Positions 40,372 to 47,989 of a stretch of 59,063 bases of DNA are shown here, piece after piece (position 1 is the first letter of the stretch; every line of letters begins with the position of its first letter). The stretch is from Myxococcaceae bacterium. GTDB taxonomy: Bacteria; Myxococcota; Myxococcia; Myxococcales; Myxococcaceae. A model generated the notes under the pieces. That model did no database searches. It was not told the origin of the DNA and saw nothing but the letters and a program-made list of their open reading frames with translations. The position numbers and the translations under genes are program-made. Where the stretch lies: NCBI GenBank assembly GCA_025459425.1, contig JALOQF010000010.1, positions 1-59,063 of the forward strand. The letters are read 5' to 3'.

Positions 40372-41876
40372 CGTTGAGCCGTCGTCGATTCCTCACGGGC
40401 GCGTCGGGCGCCGTGCTCGCCCTGCCGTGGCTCGAGAAGCTGCATGGCGGCGAGGCCTTCGCGCAGGCCACCACCACCACCCCGCGGCGCCTCGTGGTGC
40501 TCGCCTACCCGATGGGCTTCGTGCACTCGCACTGGGCGCCGCAGGGCATGGGCAGCACCTTCACGCTGCCGTACATCACCGCGCCGCTCGAGCCCTTGCG
40601 CAACCGGCTCCTCTTCGTCTCGAACGTCGACAACAAGGCCACCAACCTCAACAGCCAGCACGCCTTCGGCCACCCCGCGAAGAAGGAGAGCGTGCTCACC
40701 GGCACCCTCATGCGCGCGGCCTTCTCGGGAGACCAGTCGAACGTGCGCGCGAACGTCATCGCCGACCGCGCCGGCAGCGATCAGGGCGGGCCCAACAACG
40801 AGAGCGTCTGCAACTACATCGGCACCCGCCTTCGCGGCACCCGGCCCTTCGCGTCGATCGACCTCGCCATCGGTGGTGAGAACTTCGACCGGCACGATCT
40901 CAACTCGGACTTCTTCTTCGAAGGGCCCGTGACGCCGGTGAAGGTGCAGGCGAACCCGGCGCGGGCGTTCGACCGCTACTTCGCGAACGTCACGGGAGAC
41001 TCGGCCGCGCTCCAGGCCCAGCGCCGCGCCCGAGAGCGGAAGCGGAGCGCGCTCGACGCCGTGCGCTCGTCGTTCGTCGAGCTGCGCTCGGGCCTCAACC
41101 CGCAAGACCGAACGCGCCTGGAAGACCACGCGAACCGGCTCCGGCAGGTCGAGCTCGACATGATGCGGGCGAGCTGCGCGCGGCCAGCGGGCAACTACGG
41201 CACCCCCGGGCCGATGGCCAGCTACGTGCCCTTCCGTGGGCTGTCGATGCGCGAGCGGTCGAACCTCATGGTGCCGCTGCTCACCAACGCCATGGCGTGC
41301 GACCTCGCGCCGGTGGGCCGACTGGAGTTCATCGATCAACAGAGCCCGCTCTTCGGCGTCCCCTCGGTCGACGCGGCGACCCGGGCCTGGCGGACCGCGA
41401 GCAACCCGAGCGACTGGCACGGAATGGTGCATGGAGACCCCTCTCCGGTCGACGGCGTGCGCACGCGCGGGACCACTCCCGCGACGTACCTGCTCGACGG
41501 GTATCGCTTCTTCGTCGAGCGCCTCGTCGACGTGATGAACGGCCTGCGCGCCATCAACGAGGGCCCCGACGGCCGCACCGCGCTGGACAACACGATGGTG
41601 CTGCTGGTCTCGGACTACGGCGACGGCGGCGGCCACAGCTCGAACAAGCTGGGCTTCATCCTCGGCGGCAACCTCGGCGGCGCGCGCACCAACTTCCACT
41701 TCGACGGCCGCGGTCGCAACGCCGACTTCTACACCGAGACCGCGTACAGCTCGGGCCAGGTGCTCAACACCATCATCCGCGCGTTCGACGTGCGCACGCC
41801 GTCGGGCGCGCCTGCTCCGGACTTCGGCCTGCAGAACTTCGCGCCCCAGTCGGGCACGCTCCCCGTGTTCAGCTGA
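40368..41876 (+). CDS. DUF1552 family protein with Tat signal
   Basis: This gene codes for 502 residues. A twin-arginine leader (SRRRFLTGASGAVLALP) is followed by the DUF1552 core: VVLAYPMGFVHSHWAPQGMG, LFVSNVDNKATN, VLLVSDYGDGGGHSSNKLGFILGG. The fold is thought to be alkaline-phosphatase-like, but no metal site is confirmed. It is translated from an ATGA overlap with the DUF1592 gene, with the same GGGAGGCTCCATG start context. The pair is usually found together and probably acts on the outer side of the inner membrane. Confidence 0.9.
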   Translation: MTLSRRRFLTGASGAVLALPWLEKLHGGEAFAQATTTTPRRLVVLAYPMGFVHSHWAPQGMGSTFTLPYITAPLEPLRNRLLFVSNVDNKATNLNSQHAFGHPAKKESVLTGTLMRAAFSGDQSNVRANVIADRAGSDQGGPNNESVCNYIGTRLRGTRPFASIDLAIGGENFDRHDLNSDFFFEGPVTPVKVQANPARAFDRYFANVTGDSAALQAQRRARERKRSALDAVRSSFVELRSGLNPQDRTRLEDHANRLRQVELDMMRASCARPAGNYGTPGPMASYVPFRGLSMRERSNLMVPLLTNAMACDLAPVGRLEFIDQQSPLFGVPSVDAATRAWRTASNPSDWHGMVHGDPSPVDGVRTRGTTPATYLLDGYRFFVERLVDVMNGLRAINEGPDGRTALDNTMVLLVSDYGDGGGHSSNKLGFILGGNLGGARTNFHFDGRGRNADFYTETAYSSGQVLNTIIRAFDVRTPSGAPAPDFGLQNFAPQSGTLPVFS

Positions 41877-41921
41877 CGGGCGCGGCGCCTCCAGACGGTC
41901 TGCCTGAGTCTTTGGCTCCCA

Positions 41922-43427
41922 CTACCGCGAGGGCTGGGCCCAGCGGCCGACCGAGATGGTGCCGCCTTCTTTGAGCTCCATGAGCAGCGTGCGCGCCGAG
42001 TAGCGGCCGTTCACCAGCCAGGCCGGCTCCGAGCTCCACGTCACTTCGGACTTCGTCACCCGCCCCTGCTCGTCGAAGCGCACCGTGACCTCTTCGGCGT
42101 AGTTGTTCACTTCACCGAGCGAGTTGGGCGCGGTGGCGCCGTTGGCGTCCTTCATGTCGTCGAAGCTACCGGTCGCGAGCACCATCGAGGTGACGCGGCC
42201 CTGCGCGTCGCGCTCCATCGAGATGACGTTCGCCATGTGGTCGACGCGGCCATCACCGGTGTGGTCCATGAAGATGACGTCGCCCGGGTTCATCTGCCCC
42301 ACCGGCAGCTCGGGCTTCGAGGGGTCGCCCCCGTTGTCACGGGTGTTGCTCCACGGCACCGTCACCTTGACCGCGCGCGAGGCCATGTTGGCGTCGACGC
42401 CGGCGTAGCGCAGGTTGGTGCCGGCCATCATCGAGGCCGAAGGGTCGAGCCGCTGAATGGCCTGCGCGTTCTCGTAGCCCGGCCGAATCGTCGCCAGCCG
42501 CTCGAAGCGCGAGAAATAGCCCTTCGTGTCCGTCGCGGTGCCAGCGATCCACTCCTTCTGGGGCAGGTTCGCTGGGAGCGGCAGCTGGACGCCGAGGTCG
42601 GCGCGCACCTTGTTGCGGAACTGCTCCATCATGAAGAGCGAGAGCGTCTTGCAGTCGGCCTCGACGCGGTTGCCCTTGAGCGTCTGCCAGTACGAGGCCG
42701 AGAACGAGCCGTAGGCGGTCTGGATCTCGGGGTGGTTCCAGTCGACGGGCTTCGAGCGATCCCGAATCGCCGGCAGCCGCGGCCCAGCGACGGCCTGGGC
42801 GGCGAGGAACTGGAGCGGGTTGCCGCTCCGCTCGGCGGGCGTGCGCAGGTCGGTCGAGGCGAGCTTTGCGTCGAGCGCGCCCAGCGTGGCGGCGTCCACG
42901 GAGCCCGTCTGCGGCAGCCCCGCGCCCGCCTGGAAGGCCTTCACCGCCCGCTCGGTGCCGGGACCGAACTTGCCGTCGACCATCCCCACCGGAACGCCGA
43001 GTCGGGCCAGCGCGTACTGCACCGCCACCGCGCGATCGCCGTTCATCCCTCGCGAGAGCGGCAACGAGCCGGGCGCAGCGAACGCGTTCTTGAGCGCTGC
43101 ATCACGAGGCGCCGCGGCCACGGGCCCCTCGGTCACCTGGAAGACGGCCTTCGCCTGAAGTGCTGCCGCCATCACCGCGGCCCGCGTCGGCGCGCCGTTG
43201 GTGCCCGTCAGCGCGATGGACTGTGCGTCGCCGTTGCGATCGAACGCATCGACCGCCTTGAAGAGCGCAGCCGCCTCGTCGGCGCCGGCAATCCTCCCGT
43301 CGCGGTTGAGGTCGGCCTTCGCCACGTCGAGGCCCTGCAGCGAAGGGTTGCGCTGCGCCTGGCCCACGTCGAGGGTCTTCCGCTCGAGGGACTGGGTGAA
43401 GTCGCTGCGGGTGAGGCGGTTCGTCAT
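41922..43427 (-). CDS. Peptidoglycan-binding protein with EF-hand and NlpC/CHAP-like domain, no signal peptide
   Basis: This gene codes for 501 residues from ATG 43427. An EF-hand-like loop DLNRDGRIAGADE (39-51) suggests calcium binding. A PG_binding_1 domain spans about 128-186 (VGMVDGKFGPGTERAVKAFQ). The C-terminal domain has Cys259 (VEADCKTLSLFMMEQF) and His397 (GDGRVDHMANVIS) after GDVIFMDHTGDG, the Cys/His layout of NlpC/P60-CHAP hydrolases. No signal peptide is visible. Cell-wall hydrolysis is a strong inference. The start codon overlaps the stop of a short upstream frame as ATGA. Confidence 0.78.
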   Translation of the reverse strand: MTNRLTRSDFTQSLERKTLDVGQAQRNPSLQGLDVAKADLNRDGRIAGADEAAALFKAVDAFDRNGDAQSIALTGTNGAPTRAAVMAAALQAKAVFQVTEGPVAAAPRDAALKNAFAAPGSLPLSRGMNGDRAVAVQYALARLGVPVGMVDGKFGPGTERAVKAFQAGAGLPQTGSVDAATLGALDAKLASTDLRTPAERSGNPLQFLAAQAVAGPRLPAIRDRSKPVDWNHPEIQTAYGSFSASYWQTLKGNRVEADCKTLSLFMMEQFRNKVRADLGVQLPLPANLPQKEWIAGTATDTKGYFSRFERLATIRPGYENAQAIQRLDPSASMMAGTNLRYAGVDANMASRAVKVTVPWSNTRDNGGDPSKPELPVGQMNPGDVIFMDHTGDGRVDHMANVISMERDAQGRVTSMVLATGSFDDMKDANGATAPNSLGEVNNYAEEVTVRFDEQGRVTKSEVTWSSEPAWLVNGRYSARTLLMELKEGGTISVGRWAQPSR

Positions 43428-43774
43428 GATGGTCCCCGAGGCTGGTGCGAAGTGGGAGCCCTTACCGGGCCCGCCGACGCATGGGAAGCCGGGGTGGCGC
43501 AGCTCGCGTCGGCCGCGGAGGCGGCGCCGGTACCGAGACGAAGCCGCCGACCGTGCCTCCTTCGGGGGCGCGGGCTCAAGGCCCCCTGGAGCATCACCAC
43601 GGCCAGCTCGTACGGCGTGCGCACGTGCGTCGACAGCGCGGCGGCCATGACGGGCACCAGGCCCGGCCGGCACTCCACGACGGCCGCGAACTCCGGGAAA
43701 TCTCGACGAACCGGAATCGGCTCGGCACGACCCGGGGACACCTGGGAAACCGCGAGCGGACCGAGCGGGAGCAC
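43424..43774 (-). CDS. Short coding frame, possible remnant or linking gene
   Basis: This gene would code for 116 residues from a GTG four bases after the stop of the preceding gene, and its TGA overlaps the next ATG. The first 75 codons have strong third-position GC and read like protein (VRRDFPEFAAVVECRPGLV, THVRTPYELAVVM). The last 40 residues are Arg/Ala/Ser-rich and degenerate. The coupled spacing on both sides argues for a real gene; the degenerate tail argues for decay. No family is recognised. Confidence 0.4.
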   Translation of the reverse strand: MLPLGPLAVSQVSPGRAEPIPVRRDFPEFAAVVECRPGLVPVMAAALSTHVRTPYELAVVMLQGALSPRPRRRHGRRLRLGTGAASAADASCATPASHASAGPVRAPTSHQPRGPS

Positions 43775-43778
43775 GACG

Positions 43779-44465
43779 TCAGTTCACCCGCAGCATGTAG
43801 ACGCCGTTGTTGCGCGCGAGCTCGGCGTTCATGTCGGCGCGGAACCGGCGCAGCGTCGCGGCGTCTCCGACGATGCCCAGACACCCTGCCGTGCCCGTAC
43901 CGCCACCGTCCGGGTGGATGCGCAGGTACTGGCGGTCACGGCCCGCGCGCGGGTCGTAGAAGCGGTCGGAGCCCGGGCGCCGTGGGTCTTCCATGAGGAA
44001 GCTGAAGCCCACGCCATCGCGCACGAAGCCGGCGTCGCCACGGGTGTTGCGGTGCGCCGTCACGCGGTACGTGCCCTGGGGCGTCGAGAAGAGCGAGCGC
44101 GAGCCCGAGTTGAACCGGTACGTGTTGCCGTTGACGGTGATGCTGCCCGTCACCATGCCGCGGCCCTGGCGCGGGTTGTCGATGCGCGCGGTACCATCGG
44201 GGGCGCGGCCGTTCTGCCCACCGCTCAGATCGACCGGGTTGGTGCCGCGGCGCTCGAAACCATCACGCGCCAGCGCCTGCATCGTCTGTGGGCCAACCAC
44301 GCCGTCGACGTCGAGCCGACGCGCGCGCTGGTACTGCTCGACCGCGGCCCTCGTGCGTGGGCCAAACGAGCCGTCCGTTGCGCCTGGGTTGAAACCGGCC
44401 CGACGGAGGGTGTCCTGGAGCTGCCGAACCTGCGAACCACTGGAACCAACGCGAAGAGAGCTCAT
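43779..44465 (-). CDS. Peptidoglycan-binding protein with L,D-transpeptidase-like domain, no signal peptide
   Basis: This gene codes for 228 residues from ATG 44465. PG_binding_1 is at about 8-66 (GSQVRQLQDTLRRAGFNPGA, GVVGPQTMQALA). The C-terminal domain shows YLRIHPDGGG with His184 and GTAGCLGIVGD with Cys195, like the H...S-x-G-C-x-R/L core of YkuD-type L,D-transpeptidases and of Tlde1-like toxins. The N-terminus has no signal peptide. It heads the minus-strand run with the CHAP-like gene. Cell-wall cutting or cross-link editing is likely; the secretion route is unknown. Confidence 0.75.
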   Translation of the reverse strand: MSSLRVGSSGSQVRQLQDTLRRAGFNPGATDGSFGPRTRAAVEQYQRARRLDVDGVVGPQTMQALARDGFERRGTNPVDLSGGQNGRAPDGTARIDNPRQGRGMVTGSITVNGNTYRFNSGSRSLFSTPQGTYRVTAHRNTRGDAGFVRDGVGFSFLMEDPRRPGSDRFYDPRAGRDRQYLRIHPDGGGTGTAGCLGIVGDAATLRRFRADMNAELARNNGVYMLRVN

Positions 44466-44869
44466 GCTGGGTTGTCGCAAGGACTCCGGAAATCGCGCAC
44501 ACCCGGATCTGTCAGTGCGGTTGATGTCGGACAAGGTGGGAAGCCGACAAAATCCCGTCTTCTCGGGCGGTTGCAGTTCGCCGCACCTGTGACGACGAGT
44601 CCGCAGCGCACGGGCCAGCGGGGCGAGCACGGCCACACACGGGGTGAAACGGCCAGCCCGTGAGCGATCGGCCCCATGTCCACGCCCGTCGGCGAACGTG
44701 GCCCGGTGGGCGCTTGCGCGTGCGCACTGGCCGGGAGGAGCGTCACGCGATGGCGCAGCGCTCGAACACGACGTCGTGGCCAACGCGCGCCGCGGAACCC
44801 GACGGTGGCCCCGACCGTTGAGTGAGCATTGGCCCGGCGTGGTTCGGGCCCCTTTGCTACAAACGCCCC
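44466..44869. other. Divergent intergenic region
   Basis: This 404-base region separates the L,D-transpeptidase-like gene from the DUF4175 gene. No protein-like frame is seen; crossing frames are shadows. It must carry the promoters of both units. Only the -10-like element at 44858 is recognisable. Confidence 0.5.
44858..44863 (+). promoter_or_regulatory. -10 element of the DUF4175 operon, probable leaderless start
   Basis: TACAAA (in TTTGCTACAAACG) ends six bases before GTG 44870. With the usual spacing of about seven bases transcription would begin at the start codon. This favours GTG 44870 over GTG 44822 as the start. Confidence 0.45.
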
Positions 44870-47800
44870 GTGTTCGAGCCGTCCGTCCCCGCCGAGCCAC
44901 CACCTCCCCCGCGACCGGTGCCGGCGCCCCCGAAGCCCGAGGGCCGCGGCCTCTCGCTCATTCACGAGGTGCGGCAGGCCCAGACGCGCGCCTGGTGGCT
45001 CCAGGGAGCCTTCTACGGCGCGGCTTCGTTCCTCGTCTTCGCCTTCGCCGGGGCCCTTGTCAGCAACGCCCGGCCCGGCGTGGGGCAGTGGCTGCTCGCC
45101 CTCGCGCCGCTCTCGATGCTGGGCTTCCTCCTCGGCTTCGGCGTGCTGCTCGTGCGCCGCCGCGTGGGCGACGACGAACGAACGGCCCGCCTTCTGGCCG
45201 AGCGGGCGCCCGAGCTGAGCCTCGACCTGCTGGCCGCCGTCGAGCTGTCCCGCGCGCTTGGCCGCCGTGAGGACTTCTCACCCGAGCTGGCCCGCGCGTT
45301 CCTCGCGAGCGTCGACCGCCGCGCCACCCAGCATCCCGTCTCGTCGCTCCTCGACCCGCGCCCGGTGCGCGCCGCCACCATCACCCTGGCGGGCACGCTC
45401 CTCGCGGCGGCCATCACCCTCGGCATGGTGGCCGAGTACGTCGTCTCGGGCGTGGTGAAGGCCTTCGCCGCCGCCGAGGTGAACACCATTCGCAAGCGCG
45501 AGCCCATCACCGGCGACTTCAAGGTGAGCTACCGCTACCCCGAGTACACGGGCCTCGAGGCGCGCTCCGTCGAGGGCACCGGCGGTGACGTGTCCGGGCC
45601 TGCTGGCACCGAGGTCTTCATCGAGACGCGCGCCGACCGCGACGTCGACGAGGCGGTGCTGGTGGTGAACGGCGCCCAGGTGCCCCTCGTGGTGAAGGGG
45701 CGCGACCTGTCGGGGCGCTTCGTGCTCGACGCGAGCGGCCAGTACCACGTCGCCTTCATGGACGGCCGCACCGTCGAGGCCGAGGGCCCCGACCTGCCCA
45801 TCGTCGTCGAGGCCGACACCGCGCCGCAGGTGCGCCTCACCGCGCCCCTCGACCTGCTCGAGCTCGACGCGAAGACGTCGTCGGTGAAGGTCCAGTACGA
45901 GGCGAGCGACGACTACGGCCTCTCGACCCTCGAGCTCGTCTACAAGGCCACCGGCGCGGCCGAGAAGCGCGTGCCCCTGCCGCTCGACGAAGCGCGCGCG
46001 GCCCGCGGCACCCACGAGTGGAGCGTCGCCTCGCTCGGCCTCAAGCCCGGCGGCGAGGTGCGCTACTTCATCGAAGCGAAAGACGGGAACACGGTGAAGG
46101 GCGCGCAGAAGGGCGTCAGCAAGACACAGGTGCTCAAGCTGTACTCGGCCGCCGAGCACCGCCGGGAAGCCCTGCGCAAGGCCGAGGCCCTCTGGGAGCG
46201 CCTCGTCACCCACCTCGCCGACCGTCAGGAGAGCGCCGACCGCAAGACGCCCGTCAGCGTGCAGGCCGTGTCCCTTGGCCAGCCCATCGACGAGCGCGCC
46301 GGCCAGCTCGCGAAGGACTTCCTCTCGCTCGCCGATGCCCTCGGCGAGGAGCGCGAGCCGATGCCCGAGCTGACCGCCGCCTTGTCCATCATCGGCAAGG
46401 AGCTCGACGTCGACACCCGGTTCCTGCTGCAGCGCCGCGCATACTTGAAGCGAAACGCCGACCTCGCCCGCGACGGCGTGTACGACCAGACCCTCTCGTA
46501 CGCGCTCACGAGCCGGCTCGGCACCGACCTCGCCAGCAGCGAGAAGAACGTGCTGTACCTCGAGTCGCTGCTCGACCGCGCCCGGTTCGACGCCATTCGG
46601 GAGCTGGCGCAGCAGCTGAAGGAAGATCGCCGCGAGCTGACCCGGCTCGTCGAAGAGTTCCAGAAGACGAACGACCCCGCCGTGCGCGACGCGCTGCTCG
46701 AGCAGATGCAGGAGCTCAAGGCGCGCATGCAGGAGCTCCAGGAGCGCATGGCCGAGATGGCGAGCGGCATTCGCGACGAGTTCATGAACCAGGAGGCGCT
46801 CGAGCAGCTGATGGACGAGAAGAACCTCCAGAACCCGCTGTCGGAGATCGAGCGGCTCGTGCGCGAGGGCAAGGCCGACGAGGCGCTCAAGAAGATGCAG
46901 GAGCTCTCGATGGAGCTCGACGAGATGTTCGACCAGCTCGAGAAGGGCGCCGACCAGGCCGAGCAGAACGCCGACCCCGAGCTCGCGAAGGCCTTCGAGG
47001 ACTTCTCCCAGGCGCTCGAGGAGACCTCGAAGGAGCAGCAGCAGGTCGCCGACCAGACGCGCGCGCTGAAGGAGAAGTCACGGGCCGCGGCCAAGGAGCG
47101 CATCGCCCGGCAGGGTGAACAGGTGAAGCGCGAGTTGGCGCAGAAGCTCGACGACCTCGAGAAGTCCTGGGAGTCGATGCCGCCCGACCGGTTCGGCTCG
47201 CGCCTCGAGGAGCAGCAACAGAAGGCCCTGCAGAACGTGCGCAACACCCGTCAGGCGCTCGAGTCGAACGACTTCGACCTCGCCGCCGAGTCGGCGCGCG
47301 AGTTGGTGGAGCGCGCCCAGGAGCTCGAGCGCACGGCCCTCGACCAGGCCTCGGACGACCGCCGCTTCCAGAACCCGGAGCCCGTGCAGCGCGAGTCCCG
47401 CAAGTTCGCCGAGCGCATGTCTCGCGACGAGCGCCGCGCCGAAGAGGTGGCCGAGCGCCTCGAGTCCCTCTTCCCACCGCCCAGCCAGTCGCTCGACCAG
47501 GCCGAGCAGCAGCAGCTCAAGTCGCTCGCCAAGCAGCAGCAGAAGCTCGGTGAGAAGGGCGAGCAGCTGAAGGAGCAGATGAAGGAGCTGTCGGACAAGG
47601 CGCCCATCTTCGACGACGAGGCGCAGGGGCAGCTCCAGCAGGCCGCGCAGCGCATGGGCTCGGCCGGCCAGCGCCTCGAAGGGAAAGACGTCAGCCGCGG
47701 CTCGAGCGACCAGCAGGGGGCGCTCCAGGCCCTCCAGCAGCTGCAGCAGCAGATGCAGCAGGCCCAGCAGCGCGGCGGCGGCAAGGGCGGCGGGCTCCCC

Positions 47801-47989
47801 ATGCCGCTCAAGCCGCGGCGCAGCGGCAACGGGCGCCAGGCCTCGAACCAGAAGATCGAGATCCCCGACGAAGACCCCAGCGCGAACCCGCGCGAGTTCC
47901 GCAAGGACGTGATGGACGCGATGAAGCAGGGCGCGCCCGACCGGTACCGCGAGCAGAACAAGAAGTACTACGAGGAGCTCGTGAAGTGA
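44870..47989 (+). CDS. DUF4175 membrane protein with long coiled coil
   Basis: This gene codes for 1039 residues. A Pro-rich N-terminus is followed by two or three membrane helices (about 35-80 and 150-185) and an Ig-like periplasmic part (KVSYRYPEYTGLEARSVEG, FVLDASGQYHVAFMDG). From about residue 440 to 970 the sequence is almost all charged helical repeats (MQELKARMQELQERM, EQQQLKSLAKQQQKL), a very long coiled coil ending in Gln-rich stretches. This is the DUF4175 architecture. Function is unknown; the length suggests a spanning or scaffold element of the envelope. The stop overlaps the peptidase gene as GTGA. Confidence 0.87.
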   Translation: MFEPSVPAEPPPPPRPVPAPPKPEGRGLSLIHEVRQAQTRAWWLQGAFYGAASFLVFAFAGALVSNARPGVGQWLLALAPLSMLGFLLGFGVLLVRRRVGDDERTARLLAERAPELSLDLLAAVELSRALGRREDFSPELARAFLASVDRRATQHPVSSLLDPRPVRAATITLAGTLLAAAITLGMVAEYVVSGVVKAFAAAEVNTIRKREPITGDFKVSYRYPEYTGLEARSVEGTGGDVSGPAGTEVFIETRADRDVDEAVLVVNGAQVPLVVKGRDLSGRFVLDASGQYHVAFMDGRTVEAEGPDLPIVVEADTAPQVRLTAPLDLLELDAKTSSVKVQYEASDDYGLSTLELVYKATGAAEKRVPLPLDEARAARGTHEWSVASLGLKPGGEVRYFIEAKDGNTVKGAQKGVSKTQVLKLYSAAEHRREALRKAEALWERLVTHLADRQESADRKTPVSVQAVSLGQPIDERAGQLAKDFLSLADALGEEREPMPELTAALSIIGKELDVDTRFLLQRRAYLKRNADLARDGVYDQTLSYALTSRLGTDLASSEKNVLYLESLLDRARFDAIRELAQQLKEDRRELTRLVEEFQKTNDPAVRDALLEQMQELKARMQELQERMAEMASGIRDEFMNQEALEQLMDEKNLQNPLSEIERLVREGKADEALKKMQELSMELDEMFDQLEKGADQAEQNADPELAKAFEDFSQALEETSKEQQQVADQTRALKEKSRAAAKERIARQGEQVKRELAQKLDDLEKSWESMPPDRFGSRLEEQQQKALQNVRNTRQALESNDFDLAAESARELVERAQELERTALDQASDDRRFQNPEPVQRESRKFAERMSRDERRAEEVAERLESLFPPPSQSLDQAEQQQLKSLAKQQQKLGEKGEQLKEQMKELSDKAPIFDDEAQGQLQQAAQRMGSAGQRLEGKDVSRGSSDQQGALQALQQLQQQMQQAQQRGGGKGGGLPMPLKPRRSGNGRQASNQKIEIPDEDPSANPREFRKDVMDAMKQGAPDRYREQNKKYYEELVK

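Noticed and set aside
43445-44663. Plus-strand frames opposite the peptidoglycan-binding genes
   Set aside because: They are antisense shadows without a start context or protein-like pattern.
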